DNA from: Symbiodinium natans
Lineage: Eukaryota > Sar > Dinophyceae > Suessiales > Symbiodiniaceae
NCBI GenBank assembly: GCA_905221605.1
Contig: CAJNDS010000034.1
Location: 188,001-249,459 of the forward strand
Direction of reading: 5' to 3'
DNA: 61,459 nucleotides
The translations under genes were made by a program, and so were the position numbers. This document shows, piece by piece, positions 1 to 11,335 of this stretch. The notes under the pieces are model-generated. The model was given only the letters and a program-made list of their open reading frames with translations. It had not been told where the DNA came from and searched no databases. The stretch's first letter is position 1, and each line of letters opens with the position of its first letter.

Positions 1-1079
1 GCGAGCATGCTTTTCTATTTATGTCGACAGCATCATGTTCCAGATGATGATGTTTCAAATTTTCCACCACACGTGGCGTGTGGGCGCATCCCATCCTCAT
101 GACTGGGTGTGCTTCCAGGGTGGAGGTTGGTCCGACCAGGCTTGCGCATCTTGTCGCCCGCATATCGTGCGCAGCGCAAGCCGAACCCTGCGCTACTCAT
201 GCCTTCACTGCTTTCTGCAGATGTGCGATGACACGCCACCATCTGACGCCCCATAGCCAGTGTCGCGCCTCAGGCGGCACCTCGGGGAGGCTATGCCTCA
301 CGCCTGCCGCCCGAGCTGGCGCACAACCTGTCGCTCACAACCGACGCAGCATTCGCGCCCCTCTGCCACCGCTGGTTGGGTTGCACGCTCTGCCGTCGTT
401 GTTTGAACGGCCGCTGGCTGCCGAGCCCCCGAGCTTCCCGAGTTGACGTGCGCTGGCAGACTCACGCCTTTGTTTTCGCTCGTCAGTTGTGCCGCGACCG
501 GTGGACAGCTTGCTCGACATCCAGGCGGGTGCGCTGCAGTTGGCAAGCGCTTTGGATATTTCGGCTTGCGCAAAGTAGGTCCAAATTGTCCAAAACTTTC
601 CGTCGCGCACGACGGCACTGACGCAGCCCATCATGCAGGTGGCCCTGCGCAGGCGATGCCGCATGGCCCCGCCCATCACCGTTCGCACGATGGTGATCGC
701 CGCCACGTAGCCTTCCATTTGTTTTTTGCAAGTGCTTCTTTCTCTTTATGGAGCAAAAACGCCGGTGATCAGGAATATGTCCCGTTTACTCACATGTCAC
801 ATCCCTAAGAGCAAGACTATAGGCACAGCATGAACAGCGTGATCTCGGTCGTTTGCACCATAAGGGAGCCCAGCAGATGCATGGCGACGGCCGTCTTTTT
901 CTGAAAATGGACAACTATCCAAACCCGTGCTTGATTGTTGACACAACTTGGTCTGTCCAAGAATCTGCTAAAAAGAGCGTCTTTGCGAAGAATTAGAGAG
1001 CAGTCCGCGCGCACAACAACATTCATGGCGGCGGCCACTTCGCAAACAATTTCTGTTCAAAGTTTCAACTCCTCTTCAA
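1..1079. other. No supportable gene; possible decayed continuation of the minus-strand LINE
   Basis: Several overlapping open frames of 70-127 codons exist on both strands, but they are mutually shadowing and contain no domain motif I can identify. The sequence is GC-rich between 100 and 700, like the retroelement to its right, and becomes AT-richer at 720-1080. It may be the end of the degraded LINE on the minus strand or unrelated spacer. Confidence 0.3.
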
Positions 1080-2110
1080 TCAGGGCCGCCCCCGCACCCT
1101 TGCATCTTTTCGCAAGCGATTCATATCTTGCCACAAGACCCCGTCCGAAGAATACAATCTTAGCAAAGACCTCCAAAAAGAAACACCGCTCACGAAGGGA
1201 AACAGGAGCTCCTTGTTGACGAGGTCAGAAGCCGGCTGCTCAACCTGAACATGCTCATCCGAACAGGCTGCAGCCGAAGCACTTCCGTTTGGAAGGGCAG
1301 CATCGAACGACGTTGGGGACCACGGTTTTGCGAGAGCACGTGCGACCCGCTGAAAACAATCGCCCCTAGCGATGCCGAGAACCCCGCCGTCTGGTTTCTG
1401 CAACGCGGTCAGGCGTGCTGGGCGAGGCCACGCTGTTCAGGCCGCATGCTGCTGAGCCCTGCTCGCCATGGCCGCTGCGGAGAGGCAAGAGCGTTAACGG
1501 CCGACTGTGTCGTACCTTGGCGCAAGCGACTCAAGCGACGTGTCGGCGCCGCTCAGCATCCTCAGCGTCCGCAGCGAACTTGGCAACGGATTCGGCGGCG
1601 AAGCTCGGCCAGCGCGAGCCTGCTGCAAAAGGTGCAGCCGAGCTCCACGCTAGAAGGCCTGCGCGCGCCCCAGAAGCACCTGTCGGCCCTCACGCCCGCT
1701 CTTTGGCAGGAGGGCGAGGAGCAGGCTAGCAGGAACAGCTTCCAAGCTCGGGACGCGGCGGGGCTGCCACATTTGGAGCGCTCACTGCTTTGAGGGTCCG
1801 CGGCGCCTGCCTTGTGCCTCTGAAGAATGGCGGGCTTCCTGGATCGTGGGCACGGGGTGGCGTAGCGCGTCAGTGCCGTCCAGCGCCGCCCACTGCTTCG
1901 GCGTGATCGATGGCTTCTGCAGGCAAAGTCACCACCACGGCCGGCGGCACAGTGGGACCCTTTCCTTGCTGCGCCGCTCGGCACCTGCCTTGTCGTCCTC
2001 CGCCCCTGCGTGGTCCGTGGCCGCGCCGTGCATGAGCCGCCCCCCGCACGCAGGAGAGGCGTAGATGCTCGCCGCGCCATCGCGACGGAAAGACGCTTGC
2101 AAATCAAGAG
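1080..2110 (-). mobile_element. Degenerate R2-like (RLE-class) LINE, 5' half with RT fingers
   Basis: Read on the minus strand this stretch carries pieces of a non-LTR retrotransposon polyprotein. Around 1747-1700 is an AWKLFLLA segment, which I recognise from the region preceding the RT in dinoflagellate LINEs. At about 1400-1330 is KPDGGVLGIARGDCF followed by RVARALAK, the diagnostic N-terminal RT block of R2-like elements (K-DGGVRGI type). The reading frame switches between the two pieces, and no intact motif A or catalytic aspartate pair follows, so the copy is dead. The downstream (lower-coordinate) limit is uncertain; 33-720 may contain further decayed sequence of the same copy. The family call rests on motif recall, not a search. 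Confidence 0.5.
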
Positions 2111-2343
2111 CCAAGCGGTGAGCCGCGGATGCTCTTAATTCAGTTTTGAACCGACACAGCATGTTGTTCCAGGCATGTCCCTTGACGTGTTTGGGCTGTG
2201 TCTCTTTTCGTGCAGTGCATTTTGGGAAGCGAATCTTGCTAGGCGGTCATCCCGTCGGGTTAGAGCTGTCTGCAAGGTTGCTGTGCGAAACTTTGGCCCA
2301 TGTAGAGTTACCCGGGAACCATCTATAAGCAAAAGTTGGCGAG

Positions 2344-3025
2344 GTGTTAGATCCCGCCGCTGCCAGACGGGATTGTCATCGCAACATATGCTCAGCCCAC
2401 CTTGCAAGGGAAACTGTTGTCCTCCAGGCACTTTGCACAGCCCAGGCTTACTGTCGCGATGGCCGGGTTTTGCCCCCATGCCAGCACTGCTATGTTCGCA
2501 AGCGGGCCGCAGGGCCATTCCTGGCGACCCTTCCGCTAGTCCATGCAACTGGTGTTGCGACACCGACTACGGTTGCTCTTGCCGCCCAGCTCGCACAGAT
2601 GCAGTCGAAACCGTGCGCCCGTCGACGGGTTCGGTGACCATGCCCTAGCTTGCCCGAGGACAGGTTTGCTGGCACGGCGGGCCCAAGTGGTCGAAAGCGG
2701 TCAGGCCCGAGGGCCACGTGGTGCCACAGCAGTGGTTGCGCCACTCGACTGCTCCGAGGGTGCAGCCCGAGGACCGTCGCCGCCTGATTTCGTCGTGTAC
2801 GGAGCCACGCCCGATGGCAGCGCCCTCTGTTATGACGCGACGTTTGTGGCCCCGTGCACACGCGCAGGCCATCCGCAGCCTCTTTTTTGCGGTGTGTTGT
2901 TTCCTGCGGCCAATCGCACATGGACCTCTCGTGGTGATGCCAATGCTGTTACGCGTCTCCAGGTTGCAGCACGTGATGGCCAAGCATTCTTCGCAGTCAG
3001 GAACCTGTGCTGGTTAGCACGATAA
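2344..3025 (+). mobile_element. 3' tail of an RLE-class LINE (zinc-binding and nuclease-like domain)
   Basis: Two consecutive + frames give the C-terminal region of an R2-like LINE protein. Frame 1 (2344-2540) includes VRKRAAGPFLATLP; frame 2 (2543-3025) gives LRHRLRLLLP, then VDGFGDHALACPRTGLL (an H-x3-C zinc-binding type segment), then DFVVYGATPDGSALCYDATF. The D...DAT pair fits the catalytic part of the PD-(D/E)XK-like nuclease that ends RLE-class LINEs. A frameshift near 2545 breaks the reading frame and the RT itself is absent upstream, so this is a truncated, dead copy. Confidence 0.65.
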
Positions 3026-3089
3026 CGCAGAAAATTGATGTCTGGAGGAACATTTGATGACGACAAACATCGTTATTGATACATCCAAG

Positions 3090-3950
3090 CATTTGGTTTG
3101 CCCATTTGGGTGCTAAGTCGTGAAGCGTTTGACCGAGTGGACCGGCAAGCCTTGTGGCAAGCTTTCCGCGACCATGGCGTTTCGCGGAACAAGTTGGCCA
3201 AGTGAAGACGCAAAATGGTTCGCGCAAGGAGTTTCCGATGTATCTAAGCAATCGTTGCCATTCTGAATCCAGTTTGCGACTTTACGATGCCCGTACCAAA
3301 ACATGCAACCGGTGTCACTACAGCGTCGCCTCAAAAGCACGCGCAGGTGCATGGAGATGATATTCGACATCCGAGGTTTGGTCGCCACTCCTGGACAACT
3401 GACATCCAAACCATTTGTGCGTGCAACCATCATGTACGATGTCAATGTGAGTTTCCTCATGAAGCCCCACTCGATTTGGTGGCTGGGCTTGGGTCGTCAT
3501 CAACTTGGTTTTGGGAGCATGTAAAACCTAGTCCACTTGCCGCAAAGATAAAAATAATGAGTGAACGCACCATGACCAGAATTCGTTGCACCGAGAGCGC
3601 GAACAGCAAAATGTCGTCGGCGAAGCGGAGGTCGGTCAGCGCCTGCGTTTTCGTTTGAAGCTGAATCCCACCATTCTGTCCCGTTTGCTTAAAATCACGC
3701 ATGGCCTACTCCAACACAGTGCCAAAAAACAAACGAGGGTTCAAAACACATCCTTGTGGTTGGACCACCTTCGGGACTCGATTGGTCGTTACACTGGCAT
3801 GAGGTAGTTTTTGTCGGTTATAAGGGTTATGAGGGCCAGTAGGTGGGGTGTTAGGGACTAGTGAGTAGTGAGATGGGTTAGGGGAGGATGGAGCCCCGAG
3901 CCTCTGACGGATAGAGTACGGAAGATCATCTAGGTTACTGTACTGCATAC
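3090..3950. pseudogene. LINE reverse transcriptase fragment with an internal inversion
   Basis: On the + strand, 3100-3240 reads REAFDRVDRQALWQAF and then DHGVSRN, a LINE RT motif A region (LS-AFDRVD). The segments that should follow lie on the minus strand, reading from about 3790 down to about 3240: QGCVLNPRLF (motif B), then LRFADDILLFA (motif C with the catalytic FADD), then THKWFGCQLS, YHLHAPARAF and DAVVTPVACFGTG (thumb-type blocks). Motif A on + ends where motif B on - would begin, so the simplest reading is one RT in which about 550 bp was inverted in place. Several stops and frameshifts show it is dead. The stretch 3800-3950 on the minus strand reads open but is not RT-like. Confidence 0.65.
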
Positions 3951-4475
3951 TACAGAGGATGGGATCTCAAGGCTCATAAACCCCAACTTCAACCTCTAAA
4001 TCAAATCCATCCCACAGCTGCGCCCTTCATAGTGCTTGAGCCATGCACATCGGCATGGTACACTTCTCGATTTGTGTCCTCGATTTGTGTCGTTGTCCTG
4101 TGCGCAGGGGCCATGCTAATCTGTCCATGACATCATGTGGCGAAGTTGCCAGCAAACAGGTGGGTGAAGCGTGCCATGGGTTGCTCGCCAAATGGAGTGC
4201 GCGTTCCTGGTAGCCCTCGCGACCGTTGGTAGCGCGCTTCAAGGGAAAATGCCTGTTGGACAGAGTGCGTGACCAAGTTTTCTTGACGTCGCGCTGGATG
4301 CATTCATTGATCCATTGAGAACATTGAACAAAATGATTGATCAAAAACCGTCGATGATGTTTTCGATGACTAGAATGATTCTAACATTGACGTGATGTCA
4401 TGCTCAATCGCAGTTTGACGCCATGTAAAGTTGAAGCTCCTGGGCTCAAAGTTCTTTTGTTGATGTGTGTAGTTA
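3951..4475. other. Spacer between retroelements, nothing recognised
   Basis: A minus-strand open frame of 105 codons (4344-4027) shows no domain. The sequence around 3810-3960 is rich in short GGGTTA/AGGGG words that vaguely resemble degenerate repeats. I see no gene here. Confidence 0.4.
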
Positions 4476-4490
4476 GTGATTTGTGAAGCC

Positions 4491-7142
4491 ATGGCGTGGC
4501 TGCGGGCGATGGCCGTTTGGATGGCCTATGTGGCCACGGTGCTCCTGGCTATCCCTGCAAGGGCGGCAGAGGACGGCGACGGAACAGCCTCGGAGGTGCC
4601 CAGCCCTGACGCGAGAAAGATGCACCTGGCGGAGGCGCTCGCTATCTCAGCGGCGGATATCCTGGATGACCAGGAGACCCCAGCGGTGGAAGGCTACGAT
4701 GCTCTCTCTGACCTGCTTGAGTCGGCCGTTGTGGCGGAGAGCTTCACTTACTGGGAGCTGGCACAAGCTGTGCATGATGTGTTACTGCAGCAAGGCTACA
4801 ATGAGGAAGTCATGGCCCCGATGATGACACATCTGTCTAGAGCTGCGGCTTCAGCTTCAGGTGAGTTTCTGCCGGCTCGGAGCCGAGGCCGAGGACGAGG
4901 TCGTGCTCGTGGCGACAATGGACCAAGGCCGCTTCCGACGGGGCGAGCAGCCTCAGCTGCAGCATCTGGAAGGGGCAGGCCTACCAGCCCAGGCTTTCGA
5001 GCGTCCAGATCGAGATCTCCGATGACTGGGGAAGGGGCAGCACGTGCGTCAACGGACACTGGAAGTCCTGGGGCTATGGGTCCGGCTGGGCCGCCGCCGC
5101 CAACACCGGTGACCTCAACGGCAGCAAATGCCCCGGGCGGGCCTCCGCCACCCATTCCCATTGCTATCAGCTCGCGGACTGCGGTGGAACAATATCGGCG
5201 GACGGTTGGAGCCACTGGCGGCCCGATGCTTGGTGGTCCCTTGATCCCTGGTCACGCACTGCCACCGCATTACAACAGAGCACCTGAGACAATGGGTGCA
5301 GGCGAGCTGGTGGAAGAGCTTACATGGCACCTGCAGGGGGCAGGATGGACTCCGGCATGGTGTATGTCGCCCGAAATGCGTCACAGGCTTCAGGTCGTGT
5401 TTGCAGTGCTGGAAGCCCGCCAGATCCCACCGGAGGATGTTGCATGGCGACTGATTACGCATATACGTGGACGACATGCCGTGGAGCTCCAACTGCCTTA
5501 CGCACAGCGGGTGGCGATGCACCTCATGAGGTGTGGGGCCCTGCATGAGTTGAACCTTGAGGGTTGGGGCTGGAAATGGATCTTGTTCCTTAGGGTCTTC
5601 AGGGTGACTTCATGCCCACGTAGTCTACCTTGTCTGCCGAGTCCATGCCGATGTGATACCCTGCTCCATATCTGGCTGCAACAGGTATGGCTAGTGGACC
5701 GATGCTCTGTGAGAGCAGCTGAGATATGCCACCTGAGCCTGACATGGCTGCCAGAGTTCAGCTGTAGCTTGGGGGCTTGGCAGGAGCGGTGGTTCATTCA
5801 CCAGTGGGTCTGGTTGCTTGATGAGGGTGGATATAAGTGTGTGGTAATCCCTAACAGGTATAATTCCATGCCGCTTGAGGGCCACTCCTGCAGGTCCTGT
5901 AACCTTCAGCTTGCCCCTCCTTTCCGTGAGCATGTCCTTCACCACCAATTGGAGTTCCCATACCAGAATGATAGTCCATCCATTCACTTGCAGCATGCTC
6001 TGATGGTGAGGGCACTCGCTCTGGTCCATGTCGGATTGGGGGACTACTCCCTATGCACTACCAATGCACGCCGGTGCTTTTTCAACTGGCTGTCAGAAAG
6101 ACCAGTGTGCCTGCACCTGCAGCCTGTTGCCCATCGCTTCCTTCGTCATGTGTTCTGGCCTGGGGCAATCCGATCTGCTCTGTGTGGGTGCAGCTGTCTG
6201 GACTGGCTCAAGAGCTGGGGGGTGTGCTGCTGGCCTGCCGATGGCCGAAGGCCTGCTGAACACTTTCACAGCGTTTCCTGGCCTGTGTTCTGTGTACTAG
6301 GTGATCACTGCGTGGCGAGCCGTGTGATGCCTGATCAAGCTGTACGTCTTAAGCCGGGCCCCCTTCCACTTGGTGTGTGTCCTACCCGTGCGCATGTGAG
6401 TTTGGCAGGCGCCTGCGGTATGTTGAAGGTGTCCTTGGACAACGTCGCCCCAATCTGGATACCAGAGGTCCTGACTAGCTTGTACTTGTCCCACTGGTGT
6501 CACGCCTGGGCCAGGCATTGCCAAAGAAAATGCGCAGCGACTGGTTGGATTCTTATCAATAGTCACATCTGCAGACCCACTCTGCCAATTTGCCTGACCA
6601 TGGTTGACCTCAGGTGGGAAAGCTACCGACTGTGTGCCCTACCTCAGGCACCTGAATCTTGCCGTTTGCTCTGTGTCTGGAGAATTTGTCAGCCATACCG
6701 ACATGCAAATTGGAGGCACCAATGCTGGCTGGGTGGGAACCCCAGACTTCGGCTAGCACGGCCTATACCTGCCCTGCCCTGTCACATCCTCAGGCAAAGC
6801 CACAGGCTGGACCCACACCCCGCGCCAACGGAGAAGGCTCTCTGCTTTTCTGCCCTGCTTCCAGCTCGAACCATGGCGATCTGTAGGCAAGCGTGGCGGC
6901 AACAAAATGCCGATCTTTGCCGGGTGTCTGGACTCGCTGGACTAGGCTGCTTGCTGCATTGTCTAGCGGGAGTGCTCCTGGTTTTAGAGCGCCTGTGGCG
7001 TGCTGTTGCATCCCCGAAGGTATGTCGTGGTATGACAAGGATACTGCGCGGCTGTTGGGACCAAAGCGTGCTGTCTCCTCAGAATCAGAAAGCAGCGTGC
7101 TCGATTGGGTGCTGGAATAGGTCTCCCAATGCATCAGAATAG
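4491..7142 (+). CDS. LINE ORF1-like protein, low-complexity RNA-binding type
   Basis: I chose the ATG at 4491 because it sits in a good context (GCCATGG); in-frame sequence upstream gives only a GTG. The first ~25 residues are hydrophobic (MAWLRAMAVWMAYVATVLLA) and look like a signal or membrane anchor, odd for an ORF1. Residues ~125-215 are RG-rich (RSRGRGRGRARG) and proline-rich (PPPPTP), as in RNA-binding ORF1 proteins. About residues 255-360 form a folded-looking part (ELVEELTWHLQGAGW, then EDVAWRLITHIRGRHA). After about 5560 the frame stays open to 7142, but the translation becomes rich in Cys, Trp, His and Leu with no domain character, so the real protein may end earlier or this part may be leader sequence. 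Only its position before APE/RT supports the ORF1 role. Confidence 0.5.
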   Translation: MAWLRAMAVWMAYVATVLLAIPARAAEDGDGTASEVPSPDARKMHLAEALAISAADILDDQETPAVEGYDALSDLLESAVVAESFTYWELAQAVHDVLLQQGYNEEVMAPMMTHLSRAAASASGEFLPARSRGRGRGRARGDNGPRPLPTGRAASAAASGRGRPTSPGFRASRSRSPMTGEGAARASTDTGSPGAMGPAGPPPPTPVTSTAANAPGGPPPPIPIAISSRTAVEQYRRTVGATGGPMLGGPLIPGHALPPHYNRAPETMGAGELVEELTWHLQGAGWTPAWCMSPEMRHRLQVVFAVLEARQIPPEDVAWRLITHIRGRHAVELQLPYAQRVAMHLMRCGALHELNLEGWGWKWILFLRVFRVTSCPRSLPCLPSPCRCDTLLHIWLQQVWLVDRCSVRAAEICHLSLTWLPEFSCSLGAWQERWFIHQWVWLLDEGGYKCVVIPNRYNSMPLEGHSCRSCNLQLAPPFREHVLHHQLEFPYQNDSPSIHLQHALMVRALALVHVGLGDYSLCTTNARRCFFNWLSERPVCLHLQPVAHRFLRHVFWPGAIRSALCGCSCLDWLKSWGVCCWPADGRRPAEHFHSVSWPVFCVLGDHCVASRVMPDQAVRLKPGPLPLGVCPTRAHVSLAGACGMLKVSLDNVAPIWIPEVLTSLYLSHWCHAWARHCQRKCAATGWILINSHICRPTLPICLTMVDLRWESYRLCALPQAPESCRLLCVWRICQPYRHANWRHQCWLGGNPRLRLARPIPALPCHILRQSHRLDPHPAPTEKALCFSALLPARTMAICRQAWRQQNADLCRVSGLAGLGCLLHCLAGVLLVLERLWRAVASPKVCRGMTRILRGCWDQSVLSPQNQKAACSIGCWNRSPNASE

Positions 7143-8478
7143 CCAGCAGTGGTATACCTGGTTCTCCTCTTTCCTCTGTTGGCTCAGCCTTCGTCCGTCC
7201 ACCAATACTGAACCTCTGTGCAATTGCTCCATATGGTCCAGGCCACGCTTCACTGCTTGTGTGTGCACACTCATTCGACCTTTCTTTCCACTGAGCCCTG
7301 CCGGTCCCAAATCCGGCATGAGACCCTGCAGGTGTTTTGGTCCGAGATCCATACCGAGGGCCGCACCTATTCTTCTTCTGTGCATCATGGCTTGTTTGCT
7401 GCCAGGGTCTCAGGGAGCGAGGGTTGATGTAGTGAGCCCGGCTACATCTGAACCAGGTGCGGTATCTGATGACCATCCCATGCTCCGATCACCTGGGAAT
7501 CACGGGTTTGAGCCTTACGCATCTTCATATCTTTCATCACGAGCCGCCAGTGTTCTATCGGACTGCACCCCCAGTCAGGTTGGTGTCTCCCTCTTTTCCC
7601 ATGCTAGGAAGCGAGCCTACAAACGTGCTGTGCATCGGGCTACGCGGGATGGCGGGGCAATGTACCGAGGACGCTGGCATACCATCGCTCAGTTGGGGGC
7701 GAAATATGCAGGCACGAAAAGGGCTCCATGCGCTGGCCCAGAACCAGGCAGCCTTGCTGCTGGCCCGGCTCCAAAACCTTCTTCAGGGTGTCGTATCAGG
7801 TTTATGACATACAACGTCGGTGGTCTTGCGACGGATGCCTACGATGTCTTTATGGCTGCCATGCTGCAGACCCCCGAGGAGGTTCGCCCGCATATCGTCT
7901 GCCTTCAGGAGACCCATTGGAAACATAGTTCGGAGTACTCCACGCCAGGTTGGCATGTCATTACCTCGAGCTGTCCTTCCGAGTTTAGGTCAGGCGGGCT
8001 GATGGTCATGATCTCACATGTCCTCTTACCTGCTGCCCAAGCACACCGCCTTGCCTACATGGAGATATTAGTGGGAAGGTTGTTGCACGTCAGGATTCAC
8101 CTTGGAGAAACGGCCGTGGACGTTGTTAACACCTACCAGAGCGTCTCCACTGGTCCTAAGCCGGTGCAACACTATGAGGCTAAGAGGGCTCAGATGTGGC
8201 GTCATCTCCGGGTTGTTCTTGATCGCCTCCCTAGGCGTAATCCCCTGATCCTGGCAGGTGATATGAACACACAATGCTCTGCAATGCAGGGGCAGGTGGG
8301 GAATGTTCAGGCCCATGTTACCAGACCTCTCGATGACGATGCAGATATGCTCATGGATTTGATCCGTGACTTTGATCTCTGCTTACTGAACAGCTGGGTC
8401 AGGCATGCTGGGGTAACCTTTTGCTCGACGGATGCCAGCTCGCACATCGATCATGTCTATACCATTCTATACCCGTAG
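7105..8478 (+). CDS. LINE ORF2 part 1: AP-like endonuclease domain
   Basis: This frame encodes the endonuclease that nicks the target DNA before target-primed reverse transcription. After a basic leader (KRAYKRAVHRATRDGG at about 7610-7665) the domain starts at about 7795 with FMTYNVGGL. It carries the family's metal and catalytic blocks in order: LQETHW (catalytic Glu), ILAGDMNTQ (GDxN) and SSHIDHVYT near the end (SDH-type block with Asp-His). All acidic and His positions I can check are present, so the enzyme could be functional. The 7105 start is only the limit of the open frame (TTG); an ATG at 7318 is the first reasonable start. The frame ends at 8478, but the protein clearly continues in frame 2 from about 8462. 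Confidence 0.75.
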   Translation: MGAGIGLPMHQNSQQWYTWFSSFLCWLSLRPSTNTEPLCNCSIWSRPRFTACVCTLIRPFFPLSPAGPKSGMRPCRCFGPRSIPRAAPILLLCIMACLLPGSQGARVDVVSPATSEPGAVSDDHPMLRSPGNHGFEPYASSYLSSRAASVLSDCTPSQVGVSLFSHARKRAYKRAVHRATRDGGAMYRGRWHTIAQLGAKYAGTKRAPCAGPEPGSLAAGPAPKPSSGCRIRFMTYNVGGLATDAYDVFMAAMLQTPEEVRPHIVCLQETHWKHSSEYSTPGWHVITSSCPSEFRSGGLMVMISHVLLPAAQAHRLAYMEILVGRLLHVRIHLGETAVDVVNTYQSVSTGPKPVQHYEAKRAQMWRHLRVVLDRLPRRNPLILAGDMNTQCSAMQGQVGNVQAHVTRPLDDDADMLMDLIRDFDLCLLNSWVRHAGVTFCSTDASSHIDHVYTILYP

Positions 8479-9493
8479 GCAGGATGCTGATGCAAGAGCC
8501 AGATGTGCACACACGTCAAGCCTGGACTTCTTTCCATGGCGTGAGGGGGGCAAGCATTACCCCGTCCTGGCTGATCTTCGCCCTGTCCGGAGATGCCATC
8601 AGCCTCCAATTCCGCCGGGGCCTGCGTGGGATCAGAAGGCCATGATACATGACTACCTGCACCACCCTGAGGCTGTGGAACGTTTCCAGAATCTCTTTGA
8701 TCAAAAGCTTGAGAAAGCAGAGGCCTCTGTTGCTGGGTTGCAATCTGCTGTCCTGGACAGCTGTCTTGAGCTGTACCCTAAACCCGCCCCACAGATAGGC
8801 TATAGGCCAGCGTGGTGTCAAAAGGAGGGTGCCCTGTCCATCAAGGCTATGTGGAAATGCTACCATGCATTTCGTCGACCGCGTGTGGTTACTTTGAAAT
8901 CCATTCTTCAGGTCTGGCAGGCACAGGCCCGCTTTCATGCATCTCATCGAGACATGAGAAACACTGGGCGCCGACTCCGCAAGGCTTGGCGCCTGACCAA
9001 GCTGCAGGAAGCGGAAGAAGCATCGCAAAAAGGCCGGATGCATGATCTGTATGCGGTCGTTCGGCAGCTGGCCCCCAAACAGGTCCGTAGGAAAGTCCGT
9101 CTGAGAGGTGAGGATGGCGCCTTGCTGGATCATCATGGAGAAATGCAACTCCTGCAGGACCACTGCTGCACTCTTTTCTCGTCGGCCACAGCTGATGGGC
9201 AGGAATATGATCTTACGGGCCTTGCAAAACATGTGACGGAGGAATCCCTGCTGGCCAACATGAAACGCCTCCCTCTGCGCAAGGTTGCGCCCCCAGGGCA
9301 TGTCCCAGCCGTGGCATGGAAGATGACAGGCAGATTGGGCTGTCAGGCGATTGAAGCCCTTGTACATCAGCTGACCTCCGTGGTTCCCAAGCCTTGGAAG
9401 GACGCGTGGCTGGCCTTCATACCAAAGATTGCCACACCCAAAGTCCCAAGAGACCTACGGCCCATCGGTCTCCAGGACATAGATGGGAAATGT
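8462..9493 (+). CDS. LINE ORF2 part 2: linker and start of reverse transcriptase
   Basis: In frame 2 the protein continues without stops from the endonuclease into the linker (FFPWREGGKHYPVLADL) and reaches the first RT blocks: KDAWLAFIPKIATPK and RDLRPIGLQDIDGK at 9400-9490, the fingers motif that precedes motif A in LINE RTs. Helical basic segments (RRLRKAWRLTKLQEAEEA) fill the linker. The open frame goes on to 9661, but after 9490 the family-like residues are in frame 1, so a second shift or a small deletion lies at about 9490-9505. Confidence 0.7.
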
Positions 9494-11335
9494 GGCCTCA
9501 GTTTGCTTACGTTGGTCAGAGATCGACTCGTCAGGCCATTAATCGTGCTCTTTGTCACTGCGATTTCGTGCGCAGCTCCCTTCAAGGTGGTAAGCTGTCC
9601 CTGTATGATCGCCGCAAGGGCTGTGTTCCAGCTCGCTCCGTCCTTGGAGGCATCCAAGTGAGTGTGGACATGTCCCAGGCCTTTGACAGGCTGGATCGCA
9701 CGCTCCTTCAAGCTGCTATGTGTGATGCACATATCCCGTCTGAACTCCAGGCGGCCATAATGGCGTGGCATCAGGATATGGAGTATCACTTGAGGCATGC
9801 TGACTTGCAGGGCTCGGTTGACAGTACGGTTGGAGTTAGGCAAGGGTGCAAAATTGCTCCCATTTTATGGGTCCTTTACACCTGCTACTTCTTTCGTACG
9901 GCTAGTGATTTTCTGCCACAGGAATGGCTTCAGTCCTCTTGTACCTTCTTTGCGGATGATCTGCACTTCTGTGATGTGATTGCACAGGCGGCTGACTTGG
10001 ATTCTTTCTTGCAAAAGGCTGGGAAACTATTTCTGCACTTGCAAAAATTCAACATGCTGATTAATTACAAGAAGTCTGCAGTTCTCATGCATCTCAAAGG
10101 GGCGTGTACCAAAAGATGGCGAAAACATCATGTCTTTCACCGTGAAGGAGGCAGCTTCTTGCGTATCCGAGTGGGTGAAACCATTGCTTTTCTGCCCATC
10201 AAAACTACACATAAGTACTTGGGGATTATTTTGTCCTATCAGGCCTATGAAAAAGCCACGGTTCTGCATCGGTTGGAGCAAAGCAAAGCTGCTTACCACC
10301 GCCTCAGGCCTGTCTTGACATCCAAGAGTACCTTGAATCAGCAAGAGCGCTTGAGAGTATGGCAGGTCTGTGTGCTGTCGTGTCTGCGTTATGGACTTGA
10401 CTCCATTCCCTTGCGGCAAGGCCTGCTTAAGCTCATCCAAGTTCAATGTGCCAGACAAATCCGGGCTATTACTCGCTCGCCAGTCCACCTGAGTAAAGAG
10501 TCCACTGCGAGGCTGTACGATCGGCTGCGTATTCCCACTGAGCTGACCCATCTTCGTGGCATCCAGGCTAAACAGCTGCCTGAGGCTCAGTACCGGCAGG
10601 TTCAGCGTGGGTCGTTCTGTCTGGAACAGATGGACTGGCTCCTGAAAGTGACTGCTGCCTATGAGCAGCTGCAGGAGCCCCTTCCTCCAAATGCGAGCAC
10701 TGTGCCTGATTCAGCGTCCGCCTCCACTGCAGCACTCATTCCGCTACCGCTGGCTGTGCGAGGACAGGCGTGTCCAGTATGCGGCCTCTACTTCAAGGAT
10801 GTGACGGGTGTAAAAATCCACATGACCAGGAAACACCCAGCTTCTCAAGTGGTGACCAGGCCGTTGTATGAGCAGAGTCGCTGTGGCGTAGATGGCATGC
10901 CAACTTGTGCTGCGTGTCGTCGGCCCTTCTCCTCGTGGGGTGCCCTGAAGCAGCATGTGCTTGGTGGCCACTGCAGGCTGCCCTTACTTGAGCAAACTCC
11001 ATCGGACAATCTGCCGCTTCGACAACATCCGCTGGTGATAGCCACAGTGCGAGCCCAAGGGTGGCAAGGCTTGCTCGATCTTCGTCTTGTCAGGGAACGT
11101 GTGCTGCACTTCTGCCCGTTGTGCAACCAGTGGTGCGTGAATGCCAGTGGGGTCAAGGTCCATCTTCAGGATGTGCACCCACAATGGCATGACCTACAGC
11201 CGCGTATCAAACAAATTGCTTCGGTTTTCCGTAGGGGGATGGTTAAGCCATGCCGGTACTGTGGGTTACAAAACTTTGATAAGTCCCGACATGCCACTAG
11301 GTGTCCTGTAATCAGCACCAGTATTCTTCTTGGAA
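9494..11335 (+). CDS. LINE ORF2 part 3: reverse transcriptase palm, thumb and zinc fingers
   Basis: In frame 1 the RT resumes with QFAYVGQRSTRQAI, then motif A (VSVDMSQAFDRLDR, about 9658-9700), motif B (VRQGCKIAPILWVLY, about 9835-9880) and motif C (TFFADDLHF, about 9943-9970) with both catalytic Asp of FADD, followed by THKYLGIILS (motif D/E). The thumb region runs to about 10600. Four zinc-finger-type segments follow, each starting with a CxxC pair: about 10771-10840 (CPVC...HMTRKH), 10906-10975 (CAAC...HVLGGHC), 11113-11178 (CPLC...HLQDVH) and 11251-11307 (CRYC...HATRC). Such fingers bind template or target nucleic acid. Catalytic residues are intact. Confidence 0.85.

Noticed and set aside
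6790-7476. Minus-strand 228-codon open frame
   Set aside because: It lies opposite the LINE, has no domain and is explained by the same base composition that keeps the + strand open.
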